This document shows positions 34,601-47,800 of a stretch of 64,000 nt of DNA, in pieces; within the stretch, counting starts at the first letter, position 1; every line of letters starts with the position of its first letter. Origin of the DNA: Halichondria panicea (lineage: Eukaryota; Porifera; Demospongiae; Suberitida; Halichondriidae). The notes beneath the pieces are model-generated. The model saw only the letters and a list, made by a program, of their open reading frames with translations, had not been told where the DNA came from and did no database searches. The position numbers were made by a program, and so were the translations under genes. The stretch spans positions 5,495,963 through 5,559,962 of the forward strand of contig NC_087382.1 of NCBI RefSeq assembly GCF_963675165.1, written 5' to 3'.

Positions 34601-36074
34601 CATAAATACTACGAACGAAACAGGTTACGTTGTTAGCAGTACACTTGACTATTGTGTGCAAAAACCAGTCAACATCAGTCTAAGCAACCCTGACGAACAG
34701 TGTGCCTACAATCGAAGTGGTGTCTTGTGTGGAGAATGTGAACCAGGACTCAGTCTTGTATTAGCTACGTCAAACTGTAGAGAATGTTCTAATCTTTACC
34801 TTCTTGTAGTAATACCATTTGCGCTGGCAGGCATATTGCTAGTTGCTTTAATTCTCGTGCTCAACATCACTATAGCAACTGGAACTATTCATGGCCTCAT
34901 ATTTTACGCCAACATAGTAGTTTCTAATAAAGCAATTTTCTTTTCTAGTTTAAACAACTTTTTATCAGTTTTTGTATCATGGGTGAATCTTGACCTGGGA
35001 ATCGAGACATGCTTTTACGATGGAATGAACTCTCAAGCAAAAGTGCTCCTTCAAGTTGTCTTTCCCGCTTACCTGTTTCTTTTAATGTTTCTTATTATCA
35101 TTTTGAGCAAGTACTTTGGCTCATTTGCAAAGCTCCTCTCCAAAAGGAACCCAGTTGCTGCCCTAGGCACTCTCGTTTTATTCTCTTATTCAAAATTTTT
35201 ACAGTTTATCATTGATACACTACAAAACGGGGTCTTGGAATATCCTGACGGATCCACCAAGACTGTATGGTTGTTTAACGGCAATGTGCTATACTTCACT
35301 CCCAAACACACCCCTCAGTTTGTTGCTGCAGCCATAATCCTCATTGCTGGTGGATTGTTCACTGTACTGCTCTTTTTTGGACAATGTTCCAAAGTTATGA
35401 AATGGACCAAAAACACAAAGTACATTGGTTTCATGGACGCATATCATGCTCCATTCACTCCCAAGCATCGCTACTGGGTGGGACTGCTCCTCTTTGCTCT
35501 TATTGCTCACAATATACTAGCTTCCATGGCTCCAGACAATTTTCTTCCCGTGCTATCATCTGGGGCTGTATCAGTTGGACTGATTGGATGGAAACTACTG
35601 AATAATCGTTTGTATAAAAGTAAGTTCTGTGATTCCCTCGAAAATCTCTATCTACTCAACGTTGCTATTCTAGCATTTGGCACCTCCTATGTCAAAGATA
35701 CAAATAAAGATCAGTCAGCACTAGCCAATATTTCAATGGCTATATCATTCATCTTATTTGTGACAACCCTCAGCTACCATTTTTACCAATTCGTACTCAA
35801 GAAGAGTAATACATGGCTGAAGATAGAGGACACCATAAGGAACTTAGGAGCAGGTGCTGCAGACATGAGACTCCGACGAGCTAAAAATGCCCGGGAAATG
35901 TATCAGCTGGTAGCCGATGAAAACAATGATAATGAATTACTCAAAGTAATAGACGACTATGAACAAAGTGACCCTTGGACCCACCTTACACTGATGGAGC
36001 AATGGAAGAAGCTGACCCTGTTCATTACATCACTCCTCCCATCATCATACCAGCCACGAGGCCTGACCAGCTGA
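31638..36074 (+). pseudogene. beta-helix (PMP-like repeat) multi-pass membrane protein gene, copy B, broken
   Basis: Same architecture as copy A: signal peptide (MLSISILSWLVLLLILATVT), beta-helix rungs, the Cys-rich GVLCGECEPGLSL segment, then a multi-pass C-terminal domain that is open without interruption from 34371 to 36074 (567 codons). Lesions differ from copy A: a 4-nt gain near 32190, a 2-nt gain near 33141, a 1-nt loss near 33583, a 10-nt loss near 33925, a frame change near 34130, a Gln-to-stop TAA near 34219, and a 1-nt loss near 35973 that replaces the C-terminus. An AATAAA lies at 36191-36196. The long 3' open frame might still be expressed as a truncated protein, but no start context supports this. 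Confidence 0.8.
32380..33150 (+). repeat. tandem 69-75-bp coding repeats (beta-helix rungs), about 11 units
   Basis: Same unit as at 4900-5600 (NSELTNNSADYGGAI), with two or so more copies. Some units are lengthened by one or two codons (for example SADYDGGAI and DNVTVSIFNSEL). Confidence 0.85.
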
Positions 36075-36196
36075 GACTATCCTACAGAGACGAGCTAGCC
36101 TCCCTCACCATAGAGGACTACAGAAGACCAGCCCCTCCCCCTCCAATTTGTCGTCTTGCTGTTACGCACACAGAAATTGGCACCATACACAATAAA

Positions 36197-36865
36197 GCGT
36201 GAACTGTCTTATTTATCTGAGCAGAGATTATAATCTCTGATTTGTAGTCTATACTTTTATACAACGTTTGAGTAGTTCAGTGTCGTTGGAATAATTCTTT
36301 ATGTTTCTAGTTTAAAAATAGACTTTTGTAGAGATAATGGTTGTGCTATATAATTATGATTCAATAATATTTGATTCCACAAAACTGTTGGATAATTATG
36401 TATCGCTGCCATAGATTACATTCATGACTCGAGAAATAAGCTTGCAAATCCACGAATTAAGAGAATGTGGCTAGAATCCTATAATATTATTATAGAAGCG
36501 ATTATTTTGAATGCTGAGATGTGATAGATTCTATTAAATTAAGATTAGTCCATTGATTCGAGGCAGGAACCGCAGGACTGCTCTTATATATAGCCGCAGA
36601 TACTTTTGGAAATGTAGCCACCTCGCTATTGCGGCCAAACTGCACTGTCCCAAGAGTGACCGGACTAAAGAGAGTCTACTGTATGCATGCCGTGTTTTGT
36701 ACAATCCACCACGATCATAAAATTAATCCATAAGTATACAACATTATTATACATATAATTATGCTAGGTTAAATCTGATGTAGACTCTAGCCAAAGCTAT
36801 GCGAAAACAACAAATATGAACGTTAATGTGTGTTTCAATGTCATGCATGTCCGTCATCGATAATG
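36197..36865. other. spacer with a pogo/Tigger-like element end
   Basis: No gene is seen. A sequence from about 36535 to 36680 (TTGATTCGAGGCAGGAACCG ... GCCACCTCGCTATTGCGGCC ... GAGAGTCTACTG) matches the right part of the element at 37945-38344 and ends at TA, so it is a 5'-truncated relative. Confidence 0.55.
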
Positions 36866-39800
36866 TTAATCATCCAAGTCCATGTTCTCAATTGCCTTGA
36901 CTAGGTGTGGTACTAGTGTGTGGTAAGGGATGCCTACACCTTGCTCACTAGTCACACCCATTCCAGTCAAGAGCTCATCCACTTCTGCAGATGTCATCTG
37001 AAAAAAATCACACATTGTCAAATTAACGTATTGGAAAAAATAGTAGGTCAAAAATAGTTGGTCAGTTTTTCAAACCCTAAGGTGCATGGAATTGAGCTTT
37101 GTACTATGTATATCATATTCATCTTCATGCACATCACACTACAGCTATGTCGGTACGCCGAATAAGATTAGATTTAGAAGCTGTTTTATATAAGAAATAT
37201 AGTCGCCTGCAGAGATGTGGTTGCATATGTTACATGCCCTTAATTTCTACAACCATGCATGCACTATAATTACTTTTAATTGTCTATTCTGAATGTTCAT
37301 TTGTGTACATGTATCGTATAGCTATAAACATGCTCATGCAGCACTCACCCCAGACAGCTGTCTAAGAGACGCTGTAAGCTCCCTGGTTGTTACAAACCCA
37401 GTGGATCCCAAATCCTTCTCACACAGCAGCTCCAGCAGTGTCTGTTCCAGGGGGGTGCTGGCTCGCAACTGCTCAGCTGTATGGGCACGAGAGGTGGGCG
37501 TGACCGGTTGAGGCGTAACAGGCCGTGGAGGAGGGTCCGACAAGGAAAGGTGCACACTCTCGTCTAACATAACCTTTGTGGGGGGTGGGGTGGGGGGTGT
37601 GCGTAGCTTCAGCTCTTCTTGTAGCCGTTGTAGTTCCTTAGCTTTCTTTGAGGACTTATGGGCCAGTTGTTGGATCCTGTGCATGGATATCATTTTCTAT
37701 ACCGTATTTGAAAAACTTTTGTAAATAAGCCAAATCAGCAGAAAATTTAACAATTTGCTATCTAACTTTTGCGATCTGGCAAGAATTGTGATGTCATACA
37801 AGTACGAAGCGATCAATACTCGTTAAATTCACGTTTTCAATTTTGTTGCTCATAAAACATTCTAGTAATACGGTGTGTAAGAGGGAACTTTCAAGGATCT
37901 CAATTCTTATTAGCATTTTGTGGTTTCATGTAGCTCGTACATTACAGTAGACTCTCGCTATTCCGGCTCTCTGAAGTGCGGCCACCTCGATATACCGGCC
38001 ATTTGGTTTGGCACGGATTGCTAGCTATAATTATGTTTACTACAAAACTCACCGTGAAGTACGGCCACTCGCTATTCCGTATACTAGCTGGCCAGTGCTG
38101 GCTGTCCCAAACTAGGTTTTCAATGCAGGTTTATTACAGCCGGATATGACGCTTTGGATGTAGTTTGGCAGATAGAATTGGAAATAGAGAGCAGAATGAC
38201 TCATTATCCTCGAGACAAGAACCGCAAAAGTAGTCATTAGATTCGAGGTAAGGTCGTTTTTAAGCCACGGCTATTTCGCGAAATACAGCCACCTCGCTCT
38301 TCCGGCCAAGTTGCACTGTACCAAGGGTGACCGAGAGTCTACTATATTGCCATTGGTATTTTTCTTGGTTGTGGCGATCTACCCCTTGCTATAAAGTGAG
38401 CCTATAATAGCTTGGTTATCTCAGTCAGTCGAATATTTACGTGAATTCGAATATAATTGCTTATAAGATTAGATTATATTGTGATGTGTGACATACTTTT
38501 TGCTCATACTCTCTACGCTTTCCCCTCCCTCCATAGTCAGCTGGCTCTGTGTTGAGGGAGGACTTGCTGACATGGCACTTAAACTATTCCCCTCTTGATT
38601 AACTGCATGTGGGCTCGATACCTGCATGTACAGAAATATTGCAGGCTGAGCATTCAAAAGTGAACCCTCTAGCCAGTAAATAAATAAAGGCGTCACCACA
38701 AAGACAAAAAAGCACGACTTCATACTAGAAAGACGGGTCTCTATGAAGGACAAAGTCAAACACTGTGCTGATGAAAACAAGTGTAATGTACAAATTAATG
38801 CAAGCTCCAAAACTGGACATTGCATTTGCCAGCGATCAGTATATACCTTGCTCGCTTTACTAGCTGATCGACTGATCTCAAATCCTGTAGGTAGCTTCTC
38901 TCTCACTCTAGGTACTGCAGTACCTCCACTCATGGGCTGCAGCAATAATTATACGTCACTAAACAGCAGGTATATGCTATATGCTGTATATAGGCCTGGT
39001 TTTGAATGCTCAATTTTAATTGAGGTTTCAGTATCGATTGCAACCGTTAAAATTGGCAAGAGTTACAATGGGAATGCACAGACCTCATTTAATTGTGCTA
39101 TACAAATGTATGCGCCAATTCAAGGTATAGTATCACGCATTTATTTTTAGAACTATAAATTAGTATACAAATTCAAAACTCGCCTATACAGCACAATTTA
39201 TTGTTGTGATGATCAACTACAATAATACCTTACGACCAGTTACACAGATGATGTCAGCAGCTTTTACCATCACGCCATGGCTGGGAGGACACTGGAAGTA
39301 GCGTCTTCCTTTTAGATACCCATCTATGTTGCCCACTAGAAACACAATCATGATAATATTATTATAGTTACACTGTGAATTACATTACCAGGCAAGTCTA
39401 GGTGTATGCCAATGAAAATGTGGTCAGCAGCGTCAAAATCCAACCTGCCAATGTAGCACACTGTTCCCAGCCTCTCTCCCTTTAGTACCACTCTGTCGCA
39501 CAACAAAATCTGCTGCCCACTTCTGTATAGATAAGGGTGTACAGAAATCTCAGATCAGTATGTGAATCCACAAAATTGATTGACGGATCACATGACATTT
39601 TTGTCGTCAATCATTGTTCACTCACTTTGTGACTTGACTGGCGGTTTGATGCTGACATAGTTCCCTGTTTAGAGTCAGTGCCCCAAGGCTCTGCTGGGCA
39701 TTACATTCTGAGCAAGAGCAACCGAACAATGGTGGTGGGAGGGGCTCAACCTTGGACTTTGCTGGCAACGTAAAGGGTGGAGCCTGTTTGACCTTTACAC

Positions 39801-41709
39801 TTTGTGCTGGATAGGTTGACCTCCGTAAATGCCGTGATTTATTCTTGACTCGCCTGTACAAAAGAAACTTTCATCAAAATTAATTATTTAGGATTTAGGT
39901 AAACTTACTGGTTGTCAACGTATTTTCCCTTAGCATTAACTGTTCTTGCTCGTTCAGATGCTGTTAGTACCTGCACTGTGACCCCTCTCTCCATTAACTG
40001 ACTCTATCAATAGTATTACAGTGTTGATGATGATTATAATTATCATAAGTACTGCCATATGTTGTTTTACAACTCACCCTTGCAGCTCTTTGTGCTTGCT
40101 TCTCCCTGAAAACAAATCGCATGAAAATACTGAAAAATACTACATAATCATTCTCTTACAGCTCCTGTCTTTTTCTCTCCCTCTGTTGAGTTCTGGCTCG
40201 TTCTCCGCGAATCTCTGATGGTGTCATTTGGAGAATGGAGAGCTGTCCTTTCAAGTGCTGCACATCATTAAGATATATGCGGCTGTTATACTACAAAATA
40301 ATTAAATACAGCAACTCACCCTGACTTCCCTTCTTGCTCTATCAAGAGAAGCTTGCAGGTGCTCATTTTCTACAGCAGCTGATAGTGTATAAAAATAGGT
40401 GCATAACAATTTTATGGCTAGGGCACACTGCTTTTAAGTATTACACAAAGAGTGTTGCTCTTGACACTGGTTGGCAAGGGAAATACAGATGGGTGAGGCC
40501 CGCTAGATACCAGGAAGGCCGGGGAAAATGTGGGTCTGACTGCATGCCTAAACGTGGACTAGTGTAGATAAAAACTGTCTGGAACATATATACATGTATA
40601 GTCTCGTGTGCGTACTTTGGAGAGAGAACATTCATGCAAGCACAGATTTTGTGCACTGAGGAATGTAGAACATGATATTCCAAAGTCATAATTATTAGCA
40701 GCTAGCTATAGCTCTAGCTTGCTCGAGTTTATTCGCATCTATGTGTGGTGCAACATTAAATTATCTTTATCAAGTTTATTTTTGCACACAGGCAATTCGT
40801 GAACTTAGTCTTAGTTCGAAGAGGTTCGCCCTTTCGGAATCACTTCTAACTAAAGACTAAGCTAATTGGAGAACCTCGAAGTACTTGTATAGTGTTACCG
40901 CCCACTAAACACGTAGCTAGTTGTGTCCGAGGTGAGGTAGCTACATTATAATTTAAGGCAACGTAAACCATATTTGTCCTAGGGACTTCCCCATCGGCCT
41001 CAGAGGTTTGCTGCCATAAATTCTGATGTATAGTGGACAATAATTATAAACCCACTCACTTTCTTTGTACTGCTTCTCAAGGTTGTCGTCATGGGTGGTG
41101 ATGACAGTCAGTTCCTCCAAGGCAGCCCTAACTTCAACGCGGACATTCTTCAACAAAATTCCAAGAGAATTAGAGCCACTCAGACCAAGCTGTACATAAA
41201 TAACATACCTGAGGCTATGAAAATGATTGCCTAGCCTATGAGTACACACAGCTCTTGAGGAATGCCTCTACAGGATTGACAAACTTACAGCTTCCAACAG
41301 GTTCTCTGTAGATATTCCTATATAAAGGAATTACGTTGTGTTAGCTTGCCTGATTAAATTTTTGTGACGTTGTATAGGTAGTGCAAACTAACCTTCTTTC
41401 TTTTCGTCTGGGATAATTGGTGGCAACTGCAGCTCCTCAGATTGCTCATAAGTGACATTGGTGACACTAGCCGGTTGTCCAATTTCCTCCTCTTCTTGGA
41501 TAGGTTTGAGGTCTGATCAAAAAATGGTGACACAACCGAATAAAACCAATAAAATTGGCTCAAGCTAGCTAGTCTACGGACATGGCAAAACAACTGACTG
41601 GAGTGAGGTCTCATTATATCTCACCTGGAAGTCTGCTCATTTGCTTACTGCCTCTATCTTCCCTTGGTCCTCCTACATACGACGGATTTTCTGCTACCAC
41701 AGTGGCCAT
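36866..41709 (-). CDS. CAP-Gly domain protein with coiled coil and EF-hand-like C-terminus
   Basis: Fifteen exons on minus (41709-41625, 41512-41393, 41317-41289, 41189-41060, 40378-40320, 40257-40160, 40105-40078, 40003-39909, 39853-39626, 39522-39389, 39335-39229, 38936-38847, 38621-38497, 37676-37349, 36997-36866). All phases agree, giving 595 residues. N-terminus: disordered, acidic. About 70-215: charged coiled coil (RGERARTQQRERKRQ). About 295-371: a CAP-Gly domain with GERLGTVCYIGRLDF, GNIDG (canonical GKNDG) and RYFQCPPSHGVMVKAADI. C-terminus: proline-rich (RTPPTPPPTK) then an EF-hand-like pair (LLCEKDLGSTGFVTTRELTA, MTSAEVDELLTGMGV) without clear calcium ligands. CAP-Gly domains bind C-terminal EEY/F tails of tubulin or EB proteins, so a microtubule or cilium role is likely. 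I cannot name the orthologue. The start at 41709 (MATVVAENPSYV) is the first good ATG. Confidence 0.8.
37945..38344. mobile_element. pogo/Tigger-like MITE in intron
   Basis: A 400-bp element between TA dinucleotides. The left end is CAGTAGACTCTCGCTATTCC and the right end GACCGAGAGTCTACTA, i.e. inverted termini with one mismatch at the last base. The interior repeats CGGCCACCTCG-type sequence. It lies in the intron between exons 13 and 14 of the CAP-Gly gene. No transposase is present. Confidence 0.8.
40760..40900. repeat. imperfect inverted repeat in CAP-Gly gene intron
   Basis: GAACTTAGTCTTAGTTCGAAG and CTAACTAAAGACTAAG, with GAGGTTC / GAACCTC further out, form an imperfect hairpin that may be a small MITE relic in the intron between exons 4 and 5. 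Confidence 0.4.
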
Positions 41710-41907
41710 TGCATGCACAACATAAAAGAGGGAGGGGCTGGTTTCCATAGTATGGCTTCAGGCAATTGAAGGTAAACAAGATCACGTTAGCTCTATGACG
41801 TCAGAAAGGCTACTTCACATTGCACTTTGCACTCGAGCGTGGACGTGGACATACGTGATCAAGTCGAGCTAAACTCTTTTGTTCTATTACTCGGTCTCGG
41901 TTCTAAT

Positions 41908-44581
41908 ATGGGAGGTGCACAGTCGTCAACTGGCATCCCAGAAGGAGGCACAGAGGGGTACCATGTTTTAAAGGTAGTGTATTAACTATTTTCATTGTAA
42001 GCTTGTATGGAAAGTATTTTTACAACATTCCATCATCACCATGATAACCATGATCCGTCATAGTCCTCTGTGCTTGTACCCCAGGTACTTGACTCGTCCC
42101 CAGCCAGTAAAGCTGCTCTCGATCCATATTTTGACTTCATCGTGTGTATAGATGGGGTCAGGCTGGTAAGTCAACCATAATTATATGAAACATCCCTCCC
42201 TAAAAGCGAACCGAGTACATGTATGTTAATACGATGAGACTCTGAGACTCTTTCTGGACACTAAAAACTCTATGTTTATGTAATTTTACACCCTAAGTGT
42301 AGTTTGCCTAAAAATGTATCATTCTACAGAACCAGGAGAATGACATGTTAAAGCAGGTACTCCAGAAGTACATAGACCAGCCGGTACAGCTGGTGGTGTA
42401 CAGCTCAAAGACACGGACCACCAGAGGTGAGCTTTGTATAAAATATGGTACATGTACTCACTAGTGAGCATTCAGTTCCTGTTGGTGGTGATCAGGTGTA
42501 TACGTACTGTAAAATGTCTAATAAAGGTTCCAGAAAAATTATTCTTTGGCACGCACAAATAGAACGGAGAAAATTCCCTTATCGGCGATTCATTTAGAGT
42601 GCCGGCCACGTTTAAATTGTAGCAATAAATAGCTTGAAGGCGCATTTGGCGCACAATTAGATCCAAGCTGTTCAGTTCTGTGCTAAGATTAGATTTTGAT
42701 GGTATTTCAGTTTGTGGTCATGTGTACCCTAGTTGATATTCCATATGTATCAGAGCACATCATACGCTTTGTAAAGTTTTCAGTGTGCTTTCGTGATACT
42801 TCTTGCAGAGTTGAGCCTGGTGCCTAGTAACGTGTGGGGAGGTCAGGGACTGTTGGGAGTGTCCATTAGATTCTGCTCATTCGAAAAGGCCACAGAGAAC
42901 ATCTGGCACGTGTTGGTAAGATGTTGTGTTGTGGTACTAATGCGTATCAGTCGTGTACCTTGAATTGTGGCTTTTTGGCAGTGTTACTTTATTTGAGACT
43001 AAGCATTGGCTCTATGGAGTCTGAAGGTTTACACCTAGGTTTCTATACACTTCACATTTTAAATTTATGTACATGTATGTACTGGATTCACTCATTATAA
43101 TTATGCTGTATACAGTACATTGTCGTCGTACATGTAGTGTCGAATTTTAGTATCATTCCAGTCGGGGTGACTTAGCGTAGCTGTCGTGTATTGTACTTTC
43201 ACCTCTTCACGCACACACATACACTGTACCATAGGAGGTTCATCCCAATTCACCAGCTGCCCAAGCTGGGCTCATTCCCCACACAGACTACATCCTAGGG
43301 TCAGAGGTGATGGCAGGGGACGATGACTTATACACTATCATCGAGAACAACGATCACAAGCAGATTAAGCTCTTTGTCTACAACGGTGACACAGACCTCT
43401 GCAGAGAGGTCAGTAATTATTTCATGACTTGTATATAGGTAGCGCAGGCAAGAGGAGGTTAGGCAATACAATAATTTATTATAGCTAATAGTGTGTTGTG
43501 CGCTCTGCAGTATAACGTACTAAGAATTTTGTAGATGGTGCAGATACAGTACTATTTAGTGTACAGTCTCTTTACAACCCCTCCCCCCACACACGCACAC
43601 TCCTCAGGTTCTACTGACACCCAACACTGAGTGGGGAGGAGAGGGTTCCCTCGGCTGTGGTATTGGGTACGGCTACCTCCATCGAATCCCAGCCAAGAAG
43701 GAGACGCTGGGAGGGAAGGTTAGAGATCCTGAGCTAGGAGGCCACACCGACCTCCCTGACGGGCCAAACACAGCCCCTACTGAGGGTTACTCTGATGTAA
43801 GTCAGGAGTTACATGTATATACTATAGTCCCAGGAGTAAAAAGCTTGCGTATGTAAAAACTAAATATGGATGTACAATGTGTTCCTTCCAAGCTGTATGG
43901 TGTGATTATTTTGACTGGATGTTGTATCTTCTGTAGGTTCCTCTGTCTGTGCCAAGCCAGCCAAGTACTCCTGGACATTCTGAGGTTGCAACCACGGCAG
44001 CAAGCTCCATAGCAACCATTGAAGCCAGTGTCAACTCGATGAGCATCACACAACCAATCACGAATCTTCCAAGCTCTCTAACACCTGCTCCCGTTACTGT
44101 TGTCAGAATTCCCAACCCCAACCAGCCCTCATCTGAAGCTGTCGTTTCTCCTCAGCCTATGCCTGCATATCAAGCGCCTCCTTCAAACGTTATGCACCAA
44201 GCTTCTCCTCAACAGCAGGGTATGCCCACACAATACATAGGAGCTCCACAACTTCAAGCTACAGCAGTACCAATGGAACAACAACTTACCTCAGGAGTAC
44301 CTACACAGCAGCAACAACTGTCAATGCCGCAGTCTACCCAAGTGACTTCTTTGCCTGGAGCTCAATACTCGCAACGACAGACACCTGTTCCTGCTACCTA
44401 CTCCCAGCTTCCAATCAATACACATATGACGACAGGAGTGACCCCACAGGTGTTTACAAGTGCCACAGGTGCTGTGTCTGGATTACCCGCAGCCCCGCCC
44501 ACTTTCTCACTCCCTAGTGTGCCCCCTACGATCAGTCTTGGACCGGCCCCTTCCTTATCGCAGAGTGTCTCAGCAAACTGA
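41908..44581 (+). CDS. GORASP: Golgi reassembly-stacking protein (GRASP) homologue
   Basis: Seven exons (41908-41973, 42085-42165, 42330-42426, 42809-42915, 43235-43408, 43608-43796, 43937-44581), all in phase, 452 residues. GRASP55/65 proteins tether Golgi cisternae and also act in unconventional secretion. The N-terminus MGGAQSS keeps the myristoylated Gly2. Two GRASP-type PDZ domains follow: residues 1-110 ([32 protein letters not shown]) and about 111-205 ([58 protein letters not shown]). The last 220 residues form a low-complexity Pro/Gln/Ser/Thr-rich SPR region, as in the family. Vertebrates have two paralogues; I cannot say which is closer. The start codon is 200 bp from the divergently oriented CAP-Gly gene, so the two probably share a bidirectional promoter. 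Confidence 0.95.
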
Positions 44582-44898
44582 TATCTATGTACTAGATTCG
44601 TATGATATCAAGTGATTCTGTAATCATGCTCATTTTCTACCTTGATGCAAGCATAATTATATAGATGCTAATTTATGATGCAAGCTTGTGACTAGGAAAT
44701 GATCGATCATGAAATTGGCACGGAGTAGCCTCGTTCCAGGCGGGTTTGTCTTCGTCTACAATATTTTGCATCTGCTACCGCGCATGCGCCTAAATATACT
44801 AATTACAGTCTCCATAGAAACTAGACTATTATTATTAATGCACATCGTAATGAAGTTGAGTTCTTCTTCCACTCATCTATCTTTGCACCACCCCTAAA

Positions 44899-47800
44899 AT
44901 GGACAAGGTGAGAGTTAGATATTTTGATATGATTTGCATCACATGTAAATCATACTATGGTTCATAGGCAAAGAATCGAAATCCAGCGGCTGATCTTCGC
45001 AAAATGCGACGAATCATTGCTGAAGACCCCGAGTGGAACTTGGAGATTGTACCTCCTCTTGTGGATGTGTGTATATCACATATAGTGGGAAACTTTGGAG
45101 GTTAGACTCGCGAGCCGTCCTTTTGCACGGCGAAAAGTAGACTGGTCACACTGTGTGTAGAATCTTGTGCAACGTTTGCCACTGTAATAGTGGCAACCAA
45201 CTCAAGTGGCTAGATCGCATGCAGTTACCACAAAATAATTGATAGTAACGTTGAATGTACGTGATGTTCGCTACCATAGGCATAAGTATGCAATTTCAGT
45301 ACTGGTAGTACGAACTTTCATGGCACTAGGAGATTTTTGTGCAGCTAGTTTTGTGGTAGTTTAAGTATCACATTCAGTATGCTAACATTACGAAAACCAC
45401 AGCCACTTAAAATCTTATCTGATGTGCTGACTGCAACACGAGTCTCAACACAGAGTTTGACCTTTGCCGTGCAAAAGTGACAGCTCACAAGTCTAAGAAA
45501 ATGTGGCTTTACGGAGTATAATATTTTGATCGAGTATACTGACCAATAAAATCTACGTGTATGTGGTATGTATGAGCAGAGGGTGACTATACTGCGTATC
45601 TAATATTTTAAACTTCATATCTTAATTAATTTGCAGAAAATCCACTTTTTGAAGAACTTTTACCAAAGCACAAACAAAACGTTCTCAAGAAACTTTCCCC
45701 TAATATTCCGCTCAAAATCACTGCCCCTTTAATTAATGACGAGTCATATTGGGAGCGTTGTTGCCGGGGGCGATGGGAGCTGTGTGACTTGTCCGAGTAC
45801 AGTGGCCAGTGGAAGAGGATGTTCTTTGAGAGGAATGCACAAGAGACAGTTGAAACCTTCGTCCCTGAGCAGAGTGACATTTTCAAGGTGAGAAATTCAA
45901 GTCGTAGGAATGTTGTGAACTAGGTGCATAATTATCCTTATACAATAATAATGTGTCCTTTAGGCTTGGACACTATAATTATAATACATTGTGTGCATAT
46001 AAATTATAGTTGCCTCACTCCACACATACATGTAGTTGGAGGGCACTCTGCAGTTGTCGAGTCAGTATGTACATAGATTGAGAGTAAATCAGCTTCTTCC
46101 CCCGCCCCGAGACAAGGCAATAAATGGAGATGATGATGATGGGTAAGTTTTCACTCATACGTGTACTAGTTGGCTTGGTATCATACAATAGTCTAACAAA
46201 CAATAGTTTTAGCCTTTGGCCAGTAGCTTTTCTATCAGTGCTTAAATCGATGTACACATACAGTTGAGCCTCGACTATCCGAACCCCAATTATCCGAATT
46301 CTCGATTAAAGATTCGACCAAATTTAATGACATTCATAGCAAACACCTAACAATAATAGCTTGCTACTGTGTTCTGTCCACTGATGAATTACGTCAAAGA
46401 CTAGTACATTTGTAAGTGCTGAACATCGTTTGCTGATTATGCATCAGAGGCTAACTCGAATTATTGAGGCGTGGATCATTTAAAGTCATTCTGGTATTCG
46501 AATATTTCAGCCATCCGGATGAGGTGGGGGACACCAGGTGTTTGGATAATCGAGGCTCAACTGTACTAGAATGTTATGTACATGTACTGTAGGTTGTAAA
46601 CATAGTCTGTCTAACAAGGCCCAATGTTGCTTGTTGCTTTTCTTGCTACAATTTCGATACTTTAGCCTGAGCTGTGATTGTATCTTTACCAGCATTCCTA
46701 TTTGTATGTACCATTTTCCCTGCTTTCATTTCTGTATTTAATTTTACTGGAACACTATAGTCTTTTCTGAATGACAGAATCAGGGTCAAGATACACTTTT
46801 ATGTGATACACATATCTTATGACTCACACCAACATGTACATGTGTCTTATGGCTCACTCTAAGCTTGTATACTGTATTAAGTTCAGAGTTTTCTTCTCAC
46901 ACAGATTGACTGAGGATGGTACACTGTCAGTGTGTAACGATCATCTTAACTGCGGTCTCATCCTGAAGAACTTGCATCAACTTGATGAGCTGTCCCTCAC
47001 TTTTGGGTATGAATTACTATAATTGGTATTCATGCCTACACTTGTACATACGTACTTGAGACAGCCGAACCATAATTATTCTCTGTTGGCGTGCTATTTT
47101 AACGTCTTCCCTGACGACTCTTTATGGTTTGTTGTCTTGGAAGGCGTTTTGTTCATCCTAGCCCATAATCATTTCTAACTCTAGGCTTATTTGCTTACTA
47201 CATGTAGCTCTGATAAGAGTGCTCTAGCTCGTCATAAAATAATTCTCTTCACATTACACTCCGTATATTTTCCTATCCAGAGTGAAAAATTGTGGAATGA
47301 ACTTTGACTGGTCTTTGTTCGAATTCACGGCTCGAGACAGCCAGCTGTTAGCCAATGGGCTCAAGGCCACGCCCACTTTGAGGGTGTTTCGCCTGAACCG
47401 TAGTAAAGTTGGTGATCAGAAGGGACGACTCATCATCTCACATCTCTTAGACCACCCTTCGCTCTCAGTGCTAGGTGTGTGTTCGTGATGTGTGTACTGT
47501 ACAGTGGAACTAAGAAATGTTGAGGGCAATAATTATAAGTCATGTGAATTATTTTTTGGAGAGGTTCCGTTGTCCTTAACATGCACAGGGAAGTTTTGTA
47601 ACAATTAAGAGATGGGGGCACTAGAAAGGTTGTAGTACAGTGTCCCTTGTTTGGGGAGGTTCTACTGTACTGTAAAATTACATGGCATTTATATTTATCA
47701 AAAGGCTACAGAGCTGCTACGTGTTTAGTATCTAGGTGGATTAATGTACCTGTAGGTAACCACACACCACATGCTGCTAGTACATACAAGTAGGAACCAG

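Larger units (their letters stand above)
28763..36134 (+). repeat. segmental duplication, block B (POT + beta-helix genes)
   Basis: Collinear partner of 923-8501. The left edge cuts POT copy 7; the right edge is after AGACCAGCCC, where block A continues with AAGGTTGTAA and this block with CTCCCCCTCC. It carries its own deletions and insertions, described under the individual genes. Confidence 0.9.
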
